The translations under genes and the position numbers were made by a program. The notes beneath the pieces are model-generated. The model worked only from the letters and a program-made list of their open reading frames with translations. It did no database searches and was not told the DNA's origin. From Emmonsiellopsis sp. PD_33 (Eukaryota; Ascomycota; Eurotiomycetes; Onygenales; Ajellomycetaceae), in the NCBI GenBank assembly GCA_032988165.1, contig JANTQF010000023.1, forward strand, positions 153,192 through 217,191: a stretch of DNA of 64,000 bases, given 5' to 3'. Position 1 is the stretch's first letter. Every line of letters begins with the position of its first letter. Of this stretch, positions 1 through 11,434 are shown piece after piece.

Positions 1-1371
1 CACGGGTTTGATATTTGCTTCATAGACGGCGCATGCTTCCCTTCCTGGCGCCCCGCCCCCTCTCTGTCTGTCTTGTCTGCCTGACCTCATCGTTTGTTTT
101 TAACATACCAATAACTCATCTTTATTTGTTTATAGTTTTAATGATACACGCTGATGAAATATAATTAATATCTGTTTATAATAAATAGTTGTATGAACAA
201 GCGTAGTTTCCGGCAGTTGTAAAAGGGACCCAACCCAAGGCCGTTCGTTTGGCAATGAGCAGGCAGGATGTCTAAGCGTTCTATATTACATAGCGGGAGC
301 TAATCACTATCTTATCTCGACGATGAAAAGAGGGATCAATGCTGGGTGGGTGCGTACGTATCCGAATAGGAACTGTGGCCATGGGGGTAGGTTTGGGTTT
401 ACGACGTTGGATGGGGAGGATGATGGGATGGGATGGGATGGGTCGGGGAAGGTGAGGTGGGTCGTGGACGGAGAGGAGGTTTCAGGGGTTTATGGAGGAT
501 AAGAACGGCAGTTTTTCAGATGAATTGTATTATTGGTGGGGAGGGGAGGGGAGGTTTGAGGGTTAAATTGGGCCGGTTGAGTTGTGTTAGGTCTATGGGC
601 TTGCCTATTTGTCAACGATATAAGTCTCGTATATAGTTGGAGGTTGTGGTGGCTCTTGATGATATCAGGTGGTTAGTATGGAAATGGACCATGCTAGTAA
701 TTGTGGAAACATGATTTAACTATATATAAAAAAGAATCCACTGTAGCTCTATCCATGGCCATCGGAAATAGGTGTTGGAGGAAATATTAATTTCAAGGGA
801 TATTGTTTGAGGTTGGGTGGGAGAAGTGGATGGGAATGTTTAGTTAGTTACCCCTGAATACAGTCAGTTAGGAGATTCGATTATTAATATAAAAAGAAAG
901 AAAGAAAGAAAACAAAGTATAAAATGAAACATCATATCAATCAAGCTGCATTGACTGGAGAGTAACCAGATGCATTCAAATTACCACAACCAGCCGCAGA
1001 AAACATACACCATGATCTACCAACTCATGATAAACCCGTGCCATGTAACTTCCATCGGACAAGCGTTCTGCTTTCCCCTTTTCATTAGAAATATTTCAAA
1101 ACGCATGCCACATCCCGCGATACAGCGAAGGCGAAACGGAAAACATAGAGAATGAAGATAAAGAAAAGACGTTTTTTAAAAATAGAACCGAAACAACACG
1201 AGATGGAAGCGGTGGGATTGGAAAAAGAGAGGGGGGAAATCATCTTGTGAACAACAGGACGTCGAAAGAAAGGAAGAAAAAAAAAGGCAAGCATGGTGGA
1301 CCCTCAGATGAGGCTGCTTCCCTCAATATCTCCCCTTCCACTGCAACACTCAAAAGCAAATTCTGAAAGGT
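1..1371. other. Intergenic region without a recognisable gene
   Basis: No reading frame here resembles a known protein. The stretch holds a short GGGAT tandem run near 422-441 and an AAAG run near 893-912. It lies downstream of the BTB gene, so it probably includes that gene's 3' untranslated region. Confidence 0.6.
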
Positions 1372-2582
1372 TTATGAGCGGCGGCTATTTGGGATATCCG
1401 CACCATCAAGACTGCCGTGCGATGGCGTTCCAGTGTCTGCGGGCGCGGTGGGCGGCATGCGTTTCTTCACCTTATGGGCGGAGCATTTATTGTCGCAAGC
1501 AGAGTCCCCATCCGTTTTGATACAGTCCAAGCAGAGACCTAGCTTTGTATCTAGGATCTTACGAAGTTTTTTACACATCATTGATAGATCAATGGCGCTG
1601 AGACTGGGCTCAAGAGTTCGATTGAGGAGATAAATTGAAACACAGATGGACAAAATGCTGTTATCCTTGTGTTCTTTCGCAAGCGGAAATAGGCCAAATT
1701 TGCGGAGCTCGTCAAGATAGTGTAAGACCTCGCCATTCTGCCCGTGCTCTAGGAGCTCTGCAAGAGTGTTCTCAATGCATTCATGGATAAGGAGTAGGGA
1801 TTTTTCTCTCTTGACCTGAAATGCCGCTGGAACATGTTAGCCATTTAGTCCTATTACTCGTCAAGTGCCCGCCCATTGGAATTAAGTATGCACAAACCGA
1901 GTATGTTGTGGTGAAAAAGCCCATGTTGAGCGAGTTCGGGGAGATCCAGAACAGGCCCAGTATGCCGAGCCAATATTCCCGTAGAAAATACCCCAAAAGC
2001 ACAGCTGTCATTCTGGATATATGCGACACGCAATAGCATCCATATCTCTTGAAGATTGTGACGTCCGGTTCCTCTGGGAAAGCAAGACTCCGCATCCAAC
2101 CACGGGCCCATCCAATAAGTCAGCATTTCGGTACAGGCATACTTATCACCGAGGACCGCAAGCGAGTGTATTTCCGGAATCGAAGGGCTCTTGGGGACCG
2201 CGTCAACTTTGCCATGAATAATGTTACAAAGGGCAAGTAACGCAGTAGCGTCATCTTCCGGCAAAGGGATCACGAAGGGCTTCCCAGATCCAGCATCGGC
2301 ACTAGTCCGGCCAACGCCTTCCTTGAAATTGGAGTTAAACATAGCGTTGAAAACCGCGGAAGCCGCGCTCAAGCGATGAGAGGAAACCAGAACGTGGATT
2401 TTGGTTTTCGCGGTTCCTAGAAACACTTCGAAGGCGACATCACCATCTCGAGCGATTTTGAAAACTGGTACATCTTCGGCAGGTTCTTCGGCAGACTCTG
2501 GCTTTATCGAAACCTCTGACATTGTTGAGGCTTTTTCTTGAGTGCTTGGAGAATCGGAAGTTGGTGTAAAACGAGGATCCAT
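1372..2582 (-). CDS. BTB/POZ domain protein, two exons
   Basis: The N-terminal half is a fungal BTB/POZ domain, a protein-protein interaction fold often used in cullin-3 adaptors and transcriptional regulators. After an acidic leader of about 40 residues comes the typical core: a hydrophobic strand, 'VSSHRLSAASAVFNAMF', then a variable loop and 'IPLPEDDATALLALCNIIHG'. Exon 1 is 2582-1898 and exon 2 is 1826-1372. The intron at 1897-1827 (71 nt) has donor GTTTGT, branch CTAAC near 1840 and acceptor TTCCAG. This splice keeps the frame open and gives 379 residues. Without it the frame stops just downstream at 1854. The C-terminus is Lys/Cys-rich with no second domain that I recognise. Met at 2522 is an alternative start. 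The BTB call is firm; the partner and role are unknown. Confidence 0.85.
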
Positions 2583-4890
2583 TTCAATGAAAAGGGCAAA
2601 TTCGAGGAATTAAGCACGTAATTTCCAAGGTGATAGGCAGCATTCCATATGCTTTTAAAAAAAAGAAAGCGAAAGTTTGCAAATTGTGAATGATTTGTTT
2701 CAAGCACGGGATATCAGATTTGTCTCGAACTTTTCAGGATTGAGCTCCGGACGAAGGTAGCTGACTCTAGCTTCCTAAACAGAGAAACCATCAGCATAAG
2801 CTCCCCGCAAAAGAAAGTAAACGGGGAGAGAAAAAAAAAATCAAAAGGGAGACACATGCTGCTGGCAAATGGTCATGCCAACTCTCAACTCACTTTCCCC
2901 TGCTATCTTATTCTTTCAACCTAATCGTGTGGATTAGAATCGATAGTGCAGCACTGTACGAGCAGGCGGGATGCGTCCATCCATGGGTGCCAGAATGGAG
3001 AGGGTTGGGGGTCAAGGGTGGAAGGGTGAAGTTGGTTTGTTTAAGAAGGCGAGGGAGATGAAGCTGGAGTGAATGTCCCTGGCAGCATAACACAACTGAA
3101 CCAGGAAACCGCCCCTTCGACGACCTAAATACCCACCGCCAACACACAAAAAACAAAGGATAAAAAGACGGACAGACAGACAGGAGGGAAGGGGGGCCTC
3201 ATTTAAGAAAACAATGTTAATTAATTAATTAATTAATGCTGTGTGGAGTATTTAAAAAATACAGAAAGAAACAGAAAGAAAACACAGAGAAGAAGAAAAA
3301 AAGGAGACCACTCATTCTCCCCCGATATCCAAACAAACACACTCAAGTCGACACAAAGGGGAAACAAGACAACAACACTCAAGCCCACACACCCCCTTTC
3401 GATCTCATCCCTCTCCATTCCCTTCGTGACATCCACCTCTTGAATCAATATTACATCTTCAAAGATCCATCACATCCCGATCGTCCCGTCTCTTCCATGC
3501 TCTGCAATGAATGCCTTGCCATTACATCCAATGACATTACATCGCGACATTCCACATTGGGCTATACCTCCCATCCCCACAAGAGGTGACCGCCCACCCC
3601 CTCATCCACCATGCTGCTCGGGAAAGTAGCCGAGAACAGCCCAAACAACCCCCCTCACCCACGCCGCGTGGGTGGGGTTGCGTTGTAAAAAGAAAAAGCG
3701 AACGAAACGCCAGTATCCGAACCCGATAATGCGGATTATACATGCCGTGTATAGTAAGTAGGGGGGAAAAAACGAAGGTGTGTTCCTGGGACCAGAAAAC
3801 GAAAAAAAGTGCACCCCAGAGAACTACTCTATATGCCCATGGTTTTTTGAAATGATAAAAACGAAGGAAATATGCATAAACAGCAAAAAAAAAAAAAGTG
3901 GGAAACAAACACCCTCCCCTGATCCCTTCATGGTTCTCAACCAACAAATCAACAAAAATTGTACAAAGGCTCCAGCCATCCATCCCACCATGTTTGTTTT
4001 GTTTGTCCCTCCATGAACATTAACGAATGTAACTTGCAAAATCGCAAAAAAAAAAAACGCCGGTCGAATTTTGAGTTGTGTTGTTTTCTTTCTTCTCCGT
4101 ATCTCGATGCGCCAGTGTGAATGTAAAATATGGATCCCTCCGAAAATTACAAAAATGGTGTTGGATTGAATTAAACCCGCCGGGATTGTCTTGTGGAAGA
4201 CGCCTTTCCGGATTATATACCGCGGTGGTTTGGTTCGTTCGGGTCGCTGTTTAAAAGTGGTTTATATATGTTGAAAATACCCCGAGGATAGTCGAGAAGA
4301 GAAAAGTTGATTGATATGGGTTTGTTGAACGGTGGACGTAGGCCTTTTTTTATAAGCAGGTATATCGGTGGGGATTGTCGCCTGGCACGCTGGTGCCAAC
4401 CACGCACGGGTAGTCGATTCCCCCCAGTCCAAAAATGGTTGTCCAAGAAAGCCTATTGTTTGGTTATGTCGTTTTCTCTCGCTTTATCCGATCGACTCAG
4501 ATCGACGGCCAAAAATTTCCGTGGTATATTGGAGGGGTAGGTTAGGCGGATCGTTTTCCGTTGGAAATGCGGCATAAGGAGGATGAGAAGAGCGTGCATC
4601 CAACTCAGGAAGCCACAGTAAATCCGTTGAAAAACTAGTGGTAGCAACGCGAATAGAAGAAAAGTCTCCAAGGGTTGGTCATTAAAATAAAGTATTTGCT
4701 CTTTCGCAAGGAAAATCCGCTCAAAGCTGAAAAAGGAGAAGAGGCTCCAGAATATGCCGTTAATCATTATAAAGAACTCGCTACTATGTCAAATGCTGAG
4801 TTGTCGGCAGGGGGACGTTTGCCAAGCATGGGTTTGATTATCGTCGTAAGAAGTAGGAGATCGAATTTGGGGGTGTGTATTATTTATTAA
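2583..4890. other. Intergenic spacer between BTB gene and aurA
   Basis: Apparent frames here are low-complexity or lack any family resemblance. Seen directly: a TTAA tandem run at about 3218-3236, several poly-A tracts and pyrimidine/purine-skewed stretches. The right part, next to the aurA stop, is probably its 3' untranslated region. The left part is the BTB promoter. Confidence 0.6.
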
Positions 4891-6233
4891 TTAGCGACCT
4901 GCTTCAAGATCCGAGTTCCCGCCCAGAGTCTCTCCGTCCCAGAGGGACTGAGCTTCGTCCACTGGACTTAGCGAGCCCGAGGATATCGAGGACGATGATC
5001 CGACCGTCCAGTCGTCACTGTCGATGTGCAAATCACCGCGGAAGTTTGCGAGATCGTAGCTGTAGCCATCGCCGTTTCGCGACTCGCCAATTTCGACATA
5101 ATCGTAGTCCCATCGAAATGATTTATCGAGTTGGACTTGTGGCACGAATCTGGGCTTGACATAGTAAAAGGATACGGCAGCGAGGAGTCCACCACCAATG
5201 AGATCCACAGCGTAGTGATGCGAGAGATACATGGTCGACCACCACAGCCAGGCGGTGTATATGACGAAAAGCGGCCGAAGCTTGGGGAAAATGAGGCTCA
5301 TAAATAGCGACTCGAGCACTGCGTTGCCAGCGTGCAGGGAAGGGAAGGCGCCAAATGGAACGGGTGACGCGGTGAAGCCGGACGTGTAGATATCGATACC
5401 GAATAGCTCGTCAATTCGCGCCAACCCGCCTGGGGAGCCGGGGATGCCGTAATGAGCGGGAGCTAGCCCGTAGAGATTCTCATACCATGGGGGAGAGCAT
5501 GGGAATAGGAACTGGATAGTAACCGCAGTAATACACATGTATCCGAAAGTGCGGGCGAAAATCGGGGTCATTCCTGGAGGCCCGAAGAAAAATATTATAA
5601 TGGAGCACACGGCAGGAGCTCCATAATGACAAATTCCGTACGTGATCCAAGCTAACACGTCGAGGAAGGTGTTTTGGTGGGCGGAGAGGATGTTGCTGAG
5701 ATTTGCACCATAGAAGATGTTTTCAAGGGCGGGGAGGACGCGGACCCATATAGGGGGTCGCCAATCGCTAGGAATGAATCTGTCGACAATCGCAATATTA
5801 TTAGCAAACATACTCTTCATCATAATAGCCGTGATAGACGATGCGTAAAGCATGCCTGGTCGCCACGCCACCGCAAAACAACTGGAGTGAGAACGTACTG
5901 GCACGCGTAAAAATATACAAGCCATCCAATTATCGGAAGAAACGGTAGGAAGAATTGGCAGGTGGCGGGAATAAGTAGTGTTGACACTAGGAAGAAAGCT
6001 ACCAAGGTCTTTGGTAGGGGGCCGGGGGATTCGATCATACAGAGGCAGAAGATGCCCAGGAACAGCAACACCAGGTACTGAGCATCGTGCACAGTCCATT
6101 GGTGAGCTTGTAGCGTTTTAAGAGTATCGAGCGGCGAAAAAGAAGAGTTGAGTGACGTTATGGTAGACGTGGGGGAGACACGGCTCCGTATCTTTGATCG
6201 TAGTCTCCGGCGGACACGATGCGGAAGCAGCAT
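4891..6233 (-). CDS. aurA: Inositol phosphorylceramide synthase catalytic subunit (AUR1/AurA)
   Basis: The enzyme transfers phosphoinositol from phosphatidylinositol to ceramide in the Golgi, an essential fungal sphingolipid step and the target of aureobasidin A. Exon 1 is 6233-5899 and exon 2 is 5779-4891. The 119-nt intron 5898-5780 (donor GTACGT, acceptor GACAG) restores '..YACQ/FIPSDW..' in phase 2, giving 407 residues, normal for the family. It is a polytopic membrane protein with the PAP2-like motifs 'GAFPSLHAG' (His near 261) and 'SHHYAVDLIGG' (His near 300, Asp near 304), plus the AUR1-type 'FGIDIYTSGF'. The tail is acidic and Ser-rich. I chose Met 6233 ('MLLPHRVRRRLRSKIRS'). An in-frame upstream Met near 6333 would add about 33 residues, and an unseen 5' exon is also possible. 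Family assignment is very secure. Confidence 0.95.
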
Positions 6234-9200
6234 CTGTATCGATCGCCATGGTATTATAATTTGGACCTTGCCGAGATAATTTTGCGACTGATCCTTCCAC
6301 GAGGGAATCGCAGGGTTCAGCACACCGGCCATTTTCCAAGTGGTCGCTGGGCCAGAGGGAGGCGATGGGTGTGGGCGGCCAACGGTCGAGGGAGGGTGTC
6401 GGGGAACGAGGGTAGGGCGGCCAGCGAGCACGACAAGCCAACAGACTTGCTATGGTATTGACTCCGGACACTGCAGGCAGAAGAGGGTAACCTAAGGAGC
6501 GCAAGAAGGAGTGTCCGAAGCTGGCGGGTGAGCAGCCCTGCGACTCGGGACAGGTGGAGGGATGGTGGAAGGAGAGCTGATATCGCGGCGTCACCAAGCA
6601 ACCGACATCAAGGAGAGGTTGATGTCGTATTGGATGGGACTGGGGGATCGAAGGAGAGTGTCAGAGCAGGTTGCCGGGAGGACAGGAACGCACGAGAGAG
6701 GGAGAGAAGGACTGGGAGAGAGAGGGACGAGCAGGGGAGAAGAAGAGAGGATGAGGAGGAGAGCAGAGAAAAGGGAGATGGAGGGCTGGGATGGAGTTGA
6801 GGTGAGATGAGGATGAGGTTTTTTGGCTTTGGCGACGGGCCCGGTGCTGCCCGCTGATTGGCTGCGCGCCACGGTACAATACGGTACATACCGTACGGTC
6901 ACACTGGGCACTGGGCGCTGGCGGCGTCCGGGCGGCGAGTGCCCGGTATTTCGCTTACTGCCCGTGTAAATTACGCCCCCATACACCGCGGATGCTGCGG
7001 AAAACTCGGCGCTCGGGATGCATAAATACCTTACTAATACGCGCATGCGAGCCCGAGCATCGCCCGTTATCAGACCACAGGTATGTAAGAAGGGTGTTGG
7101 TGCTGAGCTGCGGTGTAGACTGCACACAGCTCTGCGTACTGCTTCTGTCATCACTGTAATCACACTGATCCCTCCTGTTCCGCTGGTGAGCTGTGCAGCC
7201 CCCGAGGAGACCGCAAACGCAGGCCAGCTAAGTGATGGATTAGCTGGGCGCCGCGCCCAATAGCACGGCCGCCACAGCGAGTGAGCGCAGGCCAGTTCCC
7301 GGCAGCGCGGGCAGGGCAGGCAGGCGACTCGAGGCTAGCAGCTGCCCGCCACGCCAATTGGGCCGGTGCTGCTGGGATGTTTCGTTCTGGTTTGGTCAGG
7401 CGCTGTGTTCGGGCTGGGACTCGGGAGTCGAAATGAGCTGCTTGGCAGTTACGCTAAAATACGCTAGAATACACTAAAATACACTCCCGATCCGTGCACT
7501 GCCGTTGCAGTTCTGAGGCGCGCCCCTTTTTATGCGGCGATCCGTTCATAAAATCCAGAGCTGGCGGTATCGGTATCTGGCCGTATTGCGTATTGTCCAG
7601 CCACAGCGCAATCATACAAATACCCAATACAGGACGGAGCGAAACCAAAAAAAACTTCCGGCAAAGGCCAGCCAGACCCGGACTTTGCTGCACAGTGGTG
7701 AGAAATCAACAACATCGACAGCAAACTATTGACCCCGTGCAGAAATAGAGAGCAGCAGAGCACTGTGTTTGGCAAGGAACATGGCGCTGAATTGTCTCCG
7801 GCCTGCTCTCCTTGCTTCTGCTCTGTCATGTCCACGCGCCATCGACGTCAGTCCTGCACGCTAAGCAGCATCTGCTTGCAACGACCGCGTCCGCCTCGCT
7901 ATGTACAGTCGGCATTTATTAATTCCCTGCGCCTATTTATTTATATCCAGCCGGCCTCAGCCCCTAGGACGCACACGACACATGCTCCCAAAACGGCCAT
8001 TTCCTGGAAATGTGGCTGCCTTGGGCGAAGATATTGCTGTTGTTTCTGAAAGCAATAAAATAGAGGAGATCATCATGGATGGATGGCGTGCATGAAACAT
8101 GATTGCGACAGATGGATCGTGGTTTGCGGGGAGGGGAGAAGAGGGGTCCATCCATCACCAGATTCACCACATCTACATTCCATATCGCCATCTGCTCATG
8201 TTTCCATCTTGTGTGGGTAATGGCCACACTCATGCATCATGATCAGACATAGCCTATCGCATCCAGCTCAATCATGCAGCAGAAGAAGTCCGCCAGCGTC
8301 ATAAACTTATTAACTAATGCATGACCAGCCCAGCGCTGATTGGGCAAAACTTCCACCATTATTAGAGAGCTATTATTTCTTGACGGTTGGGTAGATCATC
8401 TATCTTCCCTGACTGGCTATGGCGTTATATAACTGCTATGGTTATCGCGGGCTTTGCCGGATACATATCCAGCGCCATATCGTCATAACGGACCAAGATA
8501 ACAAAAAAATGATGTTCTTCCTTCCTATGCCTGCTAATCCCCCTCGTCTCACCTCGCCTCGGCCCGCTCGCCATCTCCCCTCCAGCCACCGCCATCCATA
8601 GAACCAACCTCCTACATCTGAGTAACTTAACCGCCGCAGCCAACTGAGTAGTTACATAGTTACAAACACCCCCAAACAGACATCCAGACAATGATACAGC
8701 GTGGCACGGACATGAAACCGCGAACCGAATAAAAAAAACCATTCCTCTTTTACTTTCCTTTCCTTTCTTCATTCAACTTGGCAAGTCAGTCCTGGGCGCT
8801 TCAAGTTCCTTTCATCTCAACCCCTCCCCCTCCCTGTCCCTCCTCCCTCTCCCTCACAGGAGGATCTCCATGCCACCCTCCCCTCCCCTCACACCCTGGG
8901 TTTTGGTTTTGTTCCCATCCCCTCCCCCCCCCAATATTACCCCATCCCCTAGCTACATACACCAAAGCTCACCTAAACCGTTTTATTAGATAGTACAGAA
9001 GATAGGCTGGTTGTTGATCACCTCGAGGATCAATGCGGGGTAGTTAGTTAAGCAAGGTAAAAACTATTTTATGCATGCATGCATGTGTTGATTGACTTCA
9101 ATCCCTAGCCACATACATAGCGATGCAGAAACTAGTAACTAGATTGTCCACAATGTATTTATTTGTTGGATGGGTCGACGCTACGTATGTATGTACTCTG

Positions 9201-9765
9201 CGTCAGTTGATATTTGGTATCCGGCTCGCTCCGAGGGAGAGGGTTGGGTTTGTCAGGTACTGTGTAACTATGTATGTGTATTTTTTTTCCCTTGGCTTGA
9301 AGGAAGGACGGGGGGGTTGGGTTGGTAAGCGAATACTGAGTATGCAGGTAGATGGATGATGATTCATTTATTCCAGTCACCTACTGGAGTTAAAAGTAGT
9401 TTTACTGTCTGTGGCAGGGTGGAATTATCAGTGAGTGTTAGCTAGAAGATAAGAACTAACTCTAGTACTTCTACATAGGTAGGATTATCATGTGGGTTGC
9501 TTTCAAATATTGAACTTACTTATTCAGTATTAGTCACTTACTCATCTGGCAGCAAGAGGGGATTACATAGATCACTGCATGTATTTTATCTATCTATCTT
9601 TTATCTGCCTTTTTAGTCTGAGCTGATGATGTCTGTGCTTATGTATTACAGCTTGCTTGCTTGCCTACCCTACATACCTAACTACTACTTATGTAAGTTG
9701 CCTTTGCAATAATTTAGTAACTAATAATCAATTGACAAAACCATAAAGAACAGGATATACAACTA

Positions 9766-9841
9766 ATCGTGCCGCACGCAGTGGCCACACAGGATTGCAG
9801 TTTTGCTGCACCCACCACGGGTGCATTGCGTGCGGCACGAT
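9766..9841. repeat. 76-bp stem-loop with perfect 15-bp inverted arms
   Basis: The arms ATCGTGCCGCACGCA (9766-9780) and TGCGTGCGGCACGAT (9827-9841) are exact inverted repeats around a 46-nt centre. The centre can form two small hairpins, CACCC/GGGTG and GCAG/CTGC. The unit is GC-rich inside an AT-rich spacer. It could be a miniature element, a structured RNA or a binding site. I see no clear flanking duplication. Confidence 0.8.
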
Positions 9842-10293
9842 GAGTAGGTACTATGAGGACTACTCTCTTCTAATCTTATCTATAAATCTCATAACTAGAT
9901 TGATATATAGCTTAATATGGATCTCTTAACCACAGAGCTCTCAGAATCATAATTCTGCACTGTCTACAACTAACTAATAATAAGTATAAAATATAAGCTT
10001 AACTATATAGGTAGAATTTAATTCATACTCTACCCCTACCTATTCATTACCCATTCTACACCTAATAATCAATTACTCTCTAACATCCCTAATAAATGCA
10101 TCTCAGCCTACCCTATCTTCTACTTCTAAATCAAAAAGGAAAAAAAAAAAAAAGGAGAAGGGAAAGGAGGAGGAAAGAAAAAGAAATTAAATCCCCCAAC
10201 ATACTAAAAAATTCCAGCCCTCCTCTGCTCTGCCTTCCACCCCCACCTTCTAACCCCAATCACAGTTCCCCATCCAGCAGCAAACCAACTCTG

Positions 10294-10331
10294 CCCAGCC
10301 CAGCCCAGCCCAGCCCAGCCCAGCCCAGCCC
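10294..10331. repeat. CCCAG tandem repeat
   Basis: About seven tandem CCCAG units, followed at about 10351-10366 by GGGGC repeats. This is a low-complexity tract inside a spurious open frame. Confidence 0.85.
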
Positions 10332-11434
10332 GACCCCGAGCGCGAGAGGCGGGGCGGGGCGGGGCGGAGAGCGGACGGAATACGAAGGGGGAAAAAAAAA
10401 GGAAAGAAAAGAAATTACTTCCTGTTCTTCCCCACTGACAAACCTCCCCCCAACGCCCTAATAAAGCAATGGAAGATAAAGATAATCAATCTGACTACCT
10501 GACTATCTGCCTACATAGCTTACATAGTTTACATAGTTTACATATATGTATGTACATACCACCGAGAATTTCCGGTATATAATTGTTTAATCAGTTAATT
10601 AGTAGCTACTAATTAAACTTACTAGCCAAGCCAGTTTGGCGTTTAGGTACCTTCTCGGGTTATTTTCGGCTTCATCTTGTGTCGTTTAGGTTTATGTTGT
10701 TGTTGTTGTAGATAGTTATAGCTATAGTTATACTCCGTAGTTGAGGATGGGTTGAGTTTGCTTGTTGCAGTCGCGTCATAAGGTTTGTGATGGGAGGTGG
10801 GTAATGAGTCGGGTTATCTGGGTTTGGTTTGATCTAGAGATAATTAGATCTGCGCGTGGTATGTATAGGTGGTTTTCTATGGATGTGGCTGCCAGTGTCA
10901 TACATAAACTGGAAGGCGGTTGAGGAGGATACTTCCTGCATAGCGCAGTAGTAGCCTGGATGGGAATTACGAGGGAGAAGGAGAGAATGATGGATATAAT
11001 CCCGCATATCTATCTGTTTATGAAGATGAGAAAGTGAAAACAGAAAGATGTGCAATCGTTTATCATGAGCTGGCTAACAACCTCCATAAATGAGATGGAG
11101 CGGTTCCTATATACATCAAAATCCGGACCTAGTCAACCCCTTGGAGTGGCGTAAGGGTCGTGGAACATAGCATGGCCCAGCACCTTACACAAACGGGGGG
11201 AAGGGTTGATATTCGTAGAAACAAATGCAATCACCATTAACACGCAGAAGAGAAGTCGGTTTTCTTTCCCCTCCCTGCTGAGAGGAGAGGCGTGCCGGCG
11301 CCGTTTGCCTCTCCATCCAAATTCCTCCAGAGTAAGCCATTGATTGGGATGCCGGTGGGCAATGCCACCCACCTAAAAACCATAAACAAATCGACATGGG
11401 GCGTAATAAATCATTAGGCTAAAAATAAACAAGC

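Larger units (their letters stand above)
6234..11434. other. Long (5.2 kb) gene-free spacer
   Basis: Open frames here are short or low-complexity, and none resembles a known family. The left 700 bp is the aurA promoter and 5' leader, rich in purine runs. GC content is uneven: 6800-7400 is GC-rich, while 9000-10100 and 10450-11100 are AT-rich with short tandem repeats. The spacer contains the 76-bp stem-loop at 9766-9841 and a CCCAG repeat near 10294-10331. The right end is the 3' side of the transporter gene. Confidence 0.55.

Noticed and set aside
3236..3589. 117-codon open frame on the plus strand
   Set aside because: Composition is Lys/Thr-rich low complexity from purine runs, with no family resemblance and no supporting splice signals.
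6317..7163. Several long minus-strand frames upstream of aurA
   Set aside because: They overlap each other and are Ser/Pro/Leu low complexity from a pyrimidine-rich aurA leader. None resembles a protein.
10096..10461. 121-codon open frame on the plus strand
   Set aside because: Built almost wholly of a Lys/Arg run, Pro/Ser runs and the CCCAG/GGGGC repeats. This is a repeat artefact.
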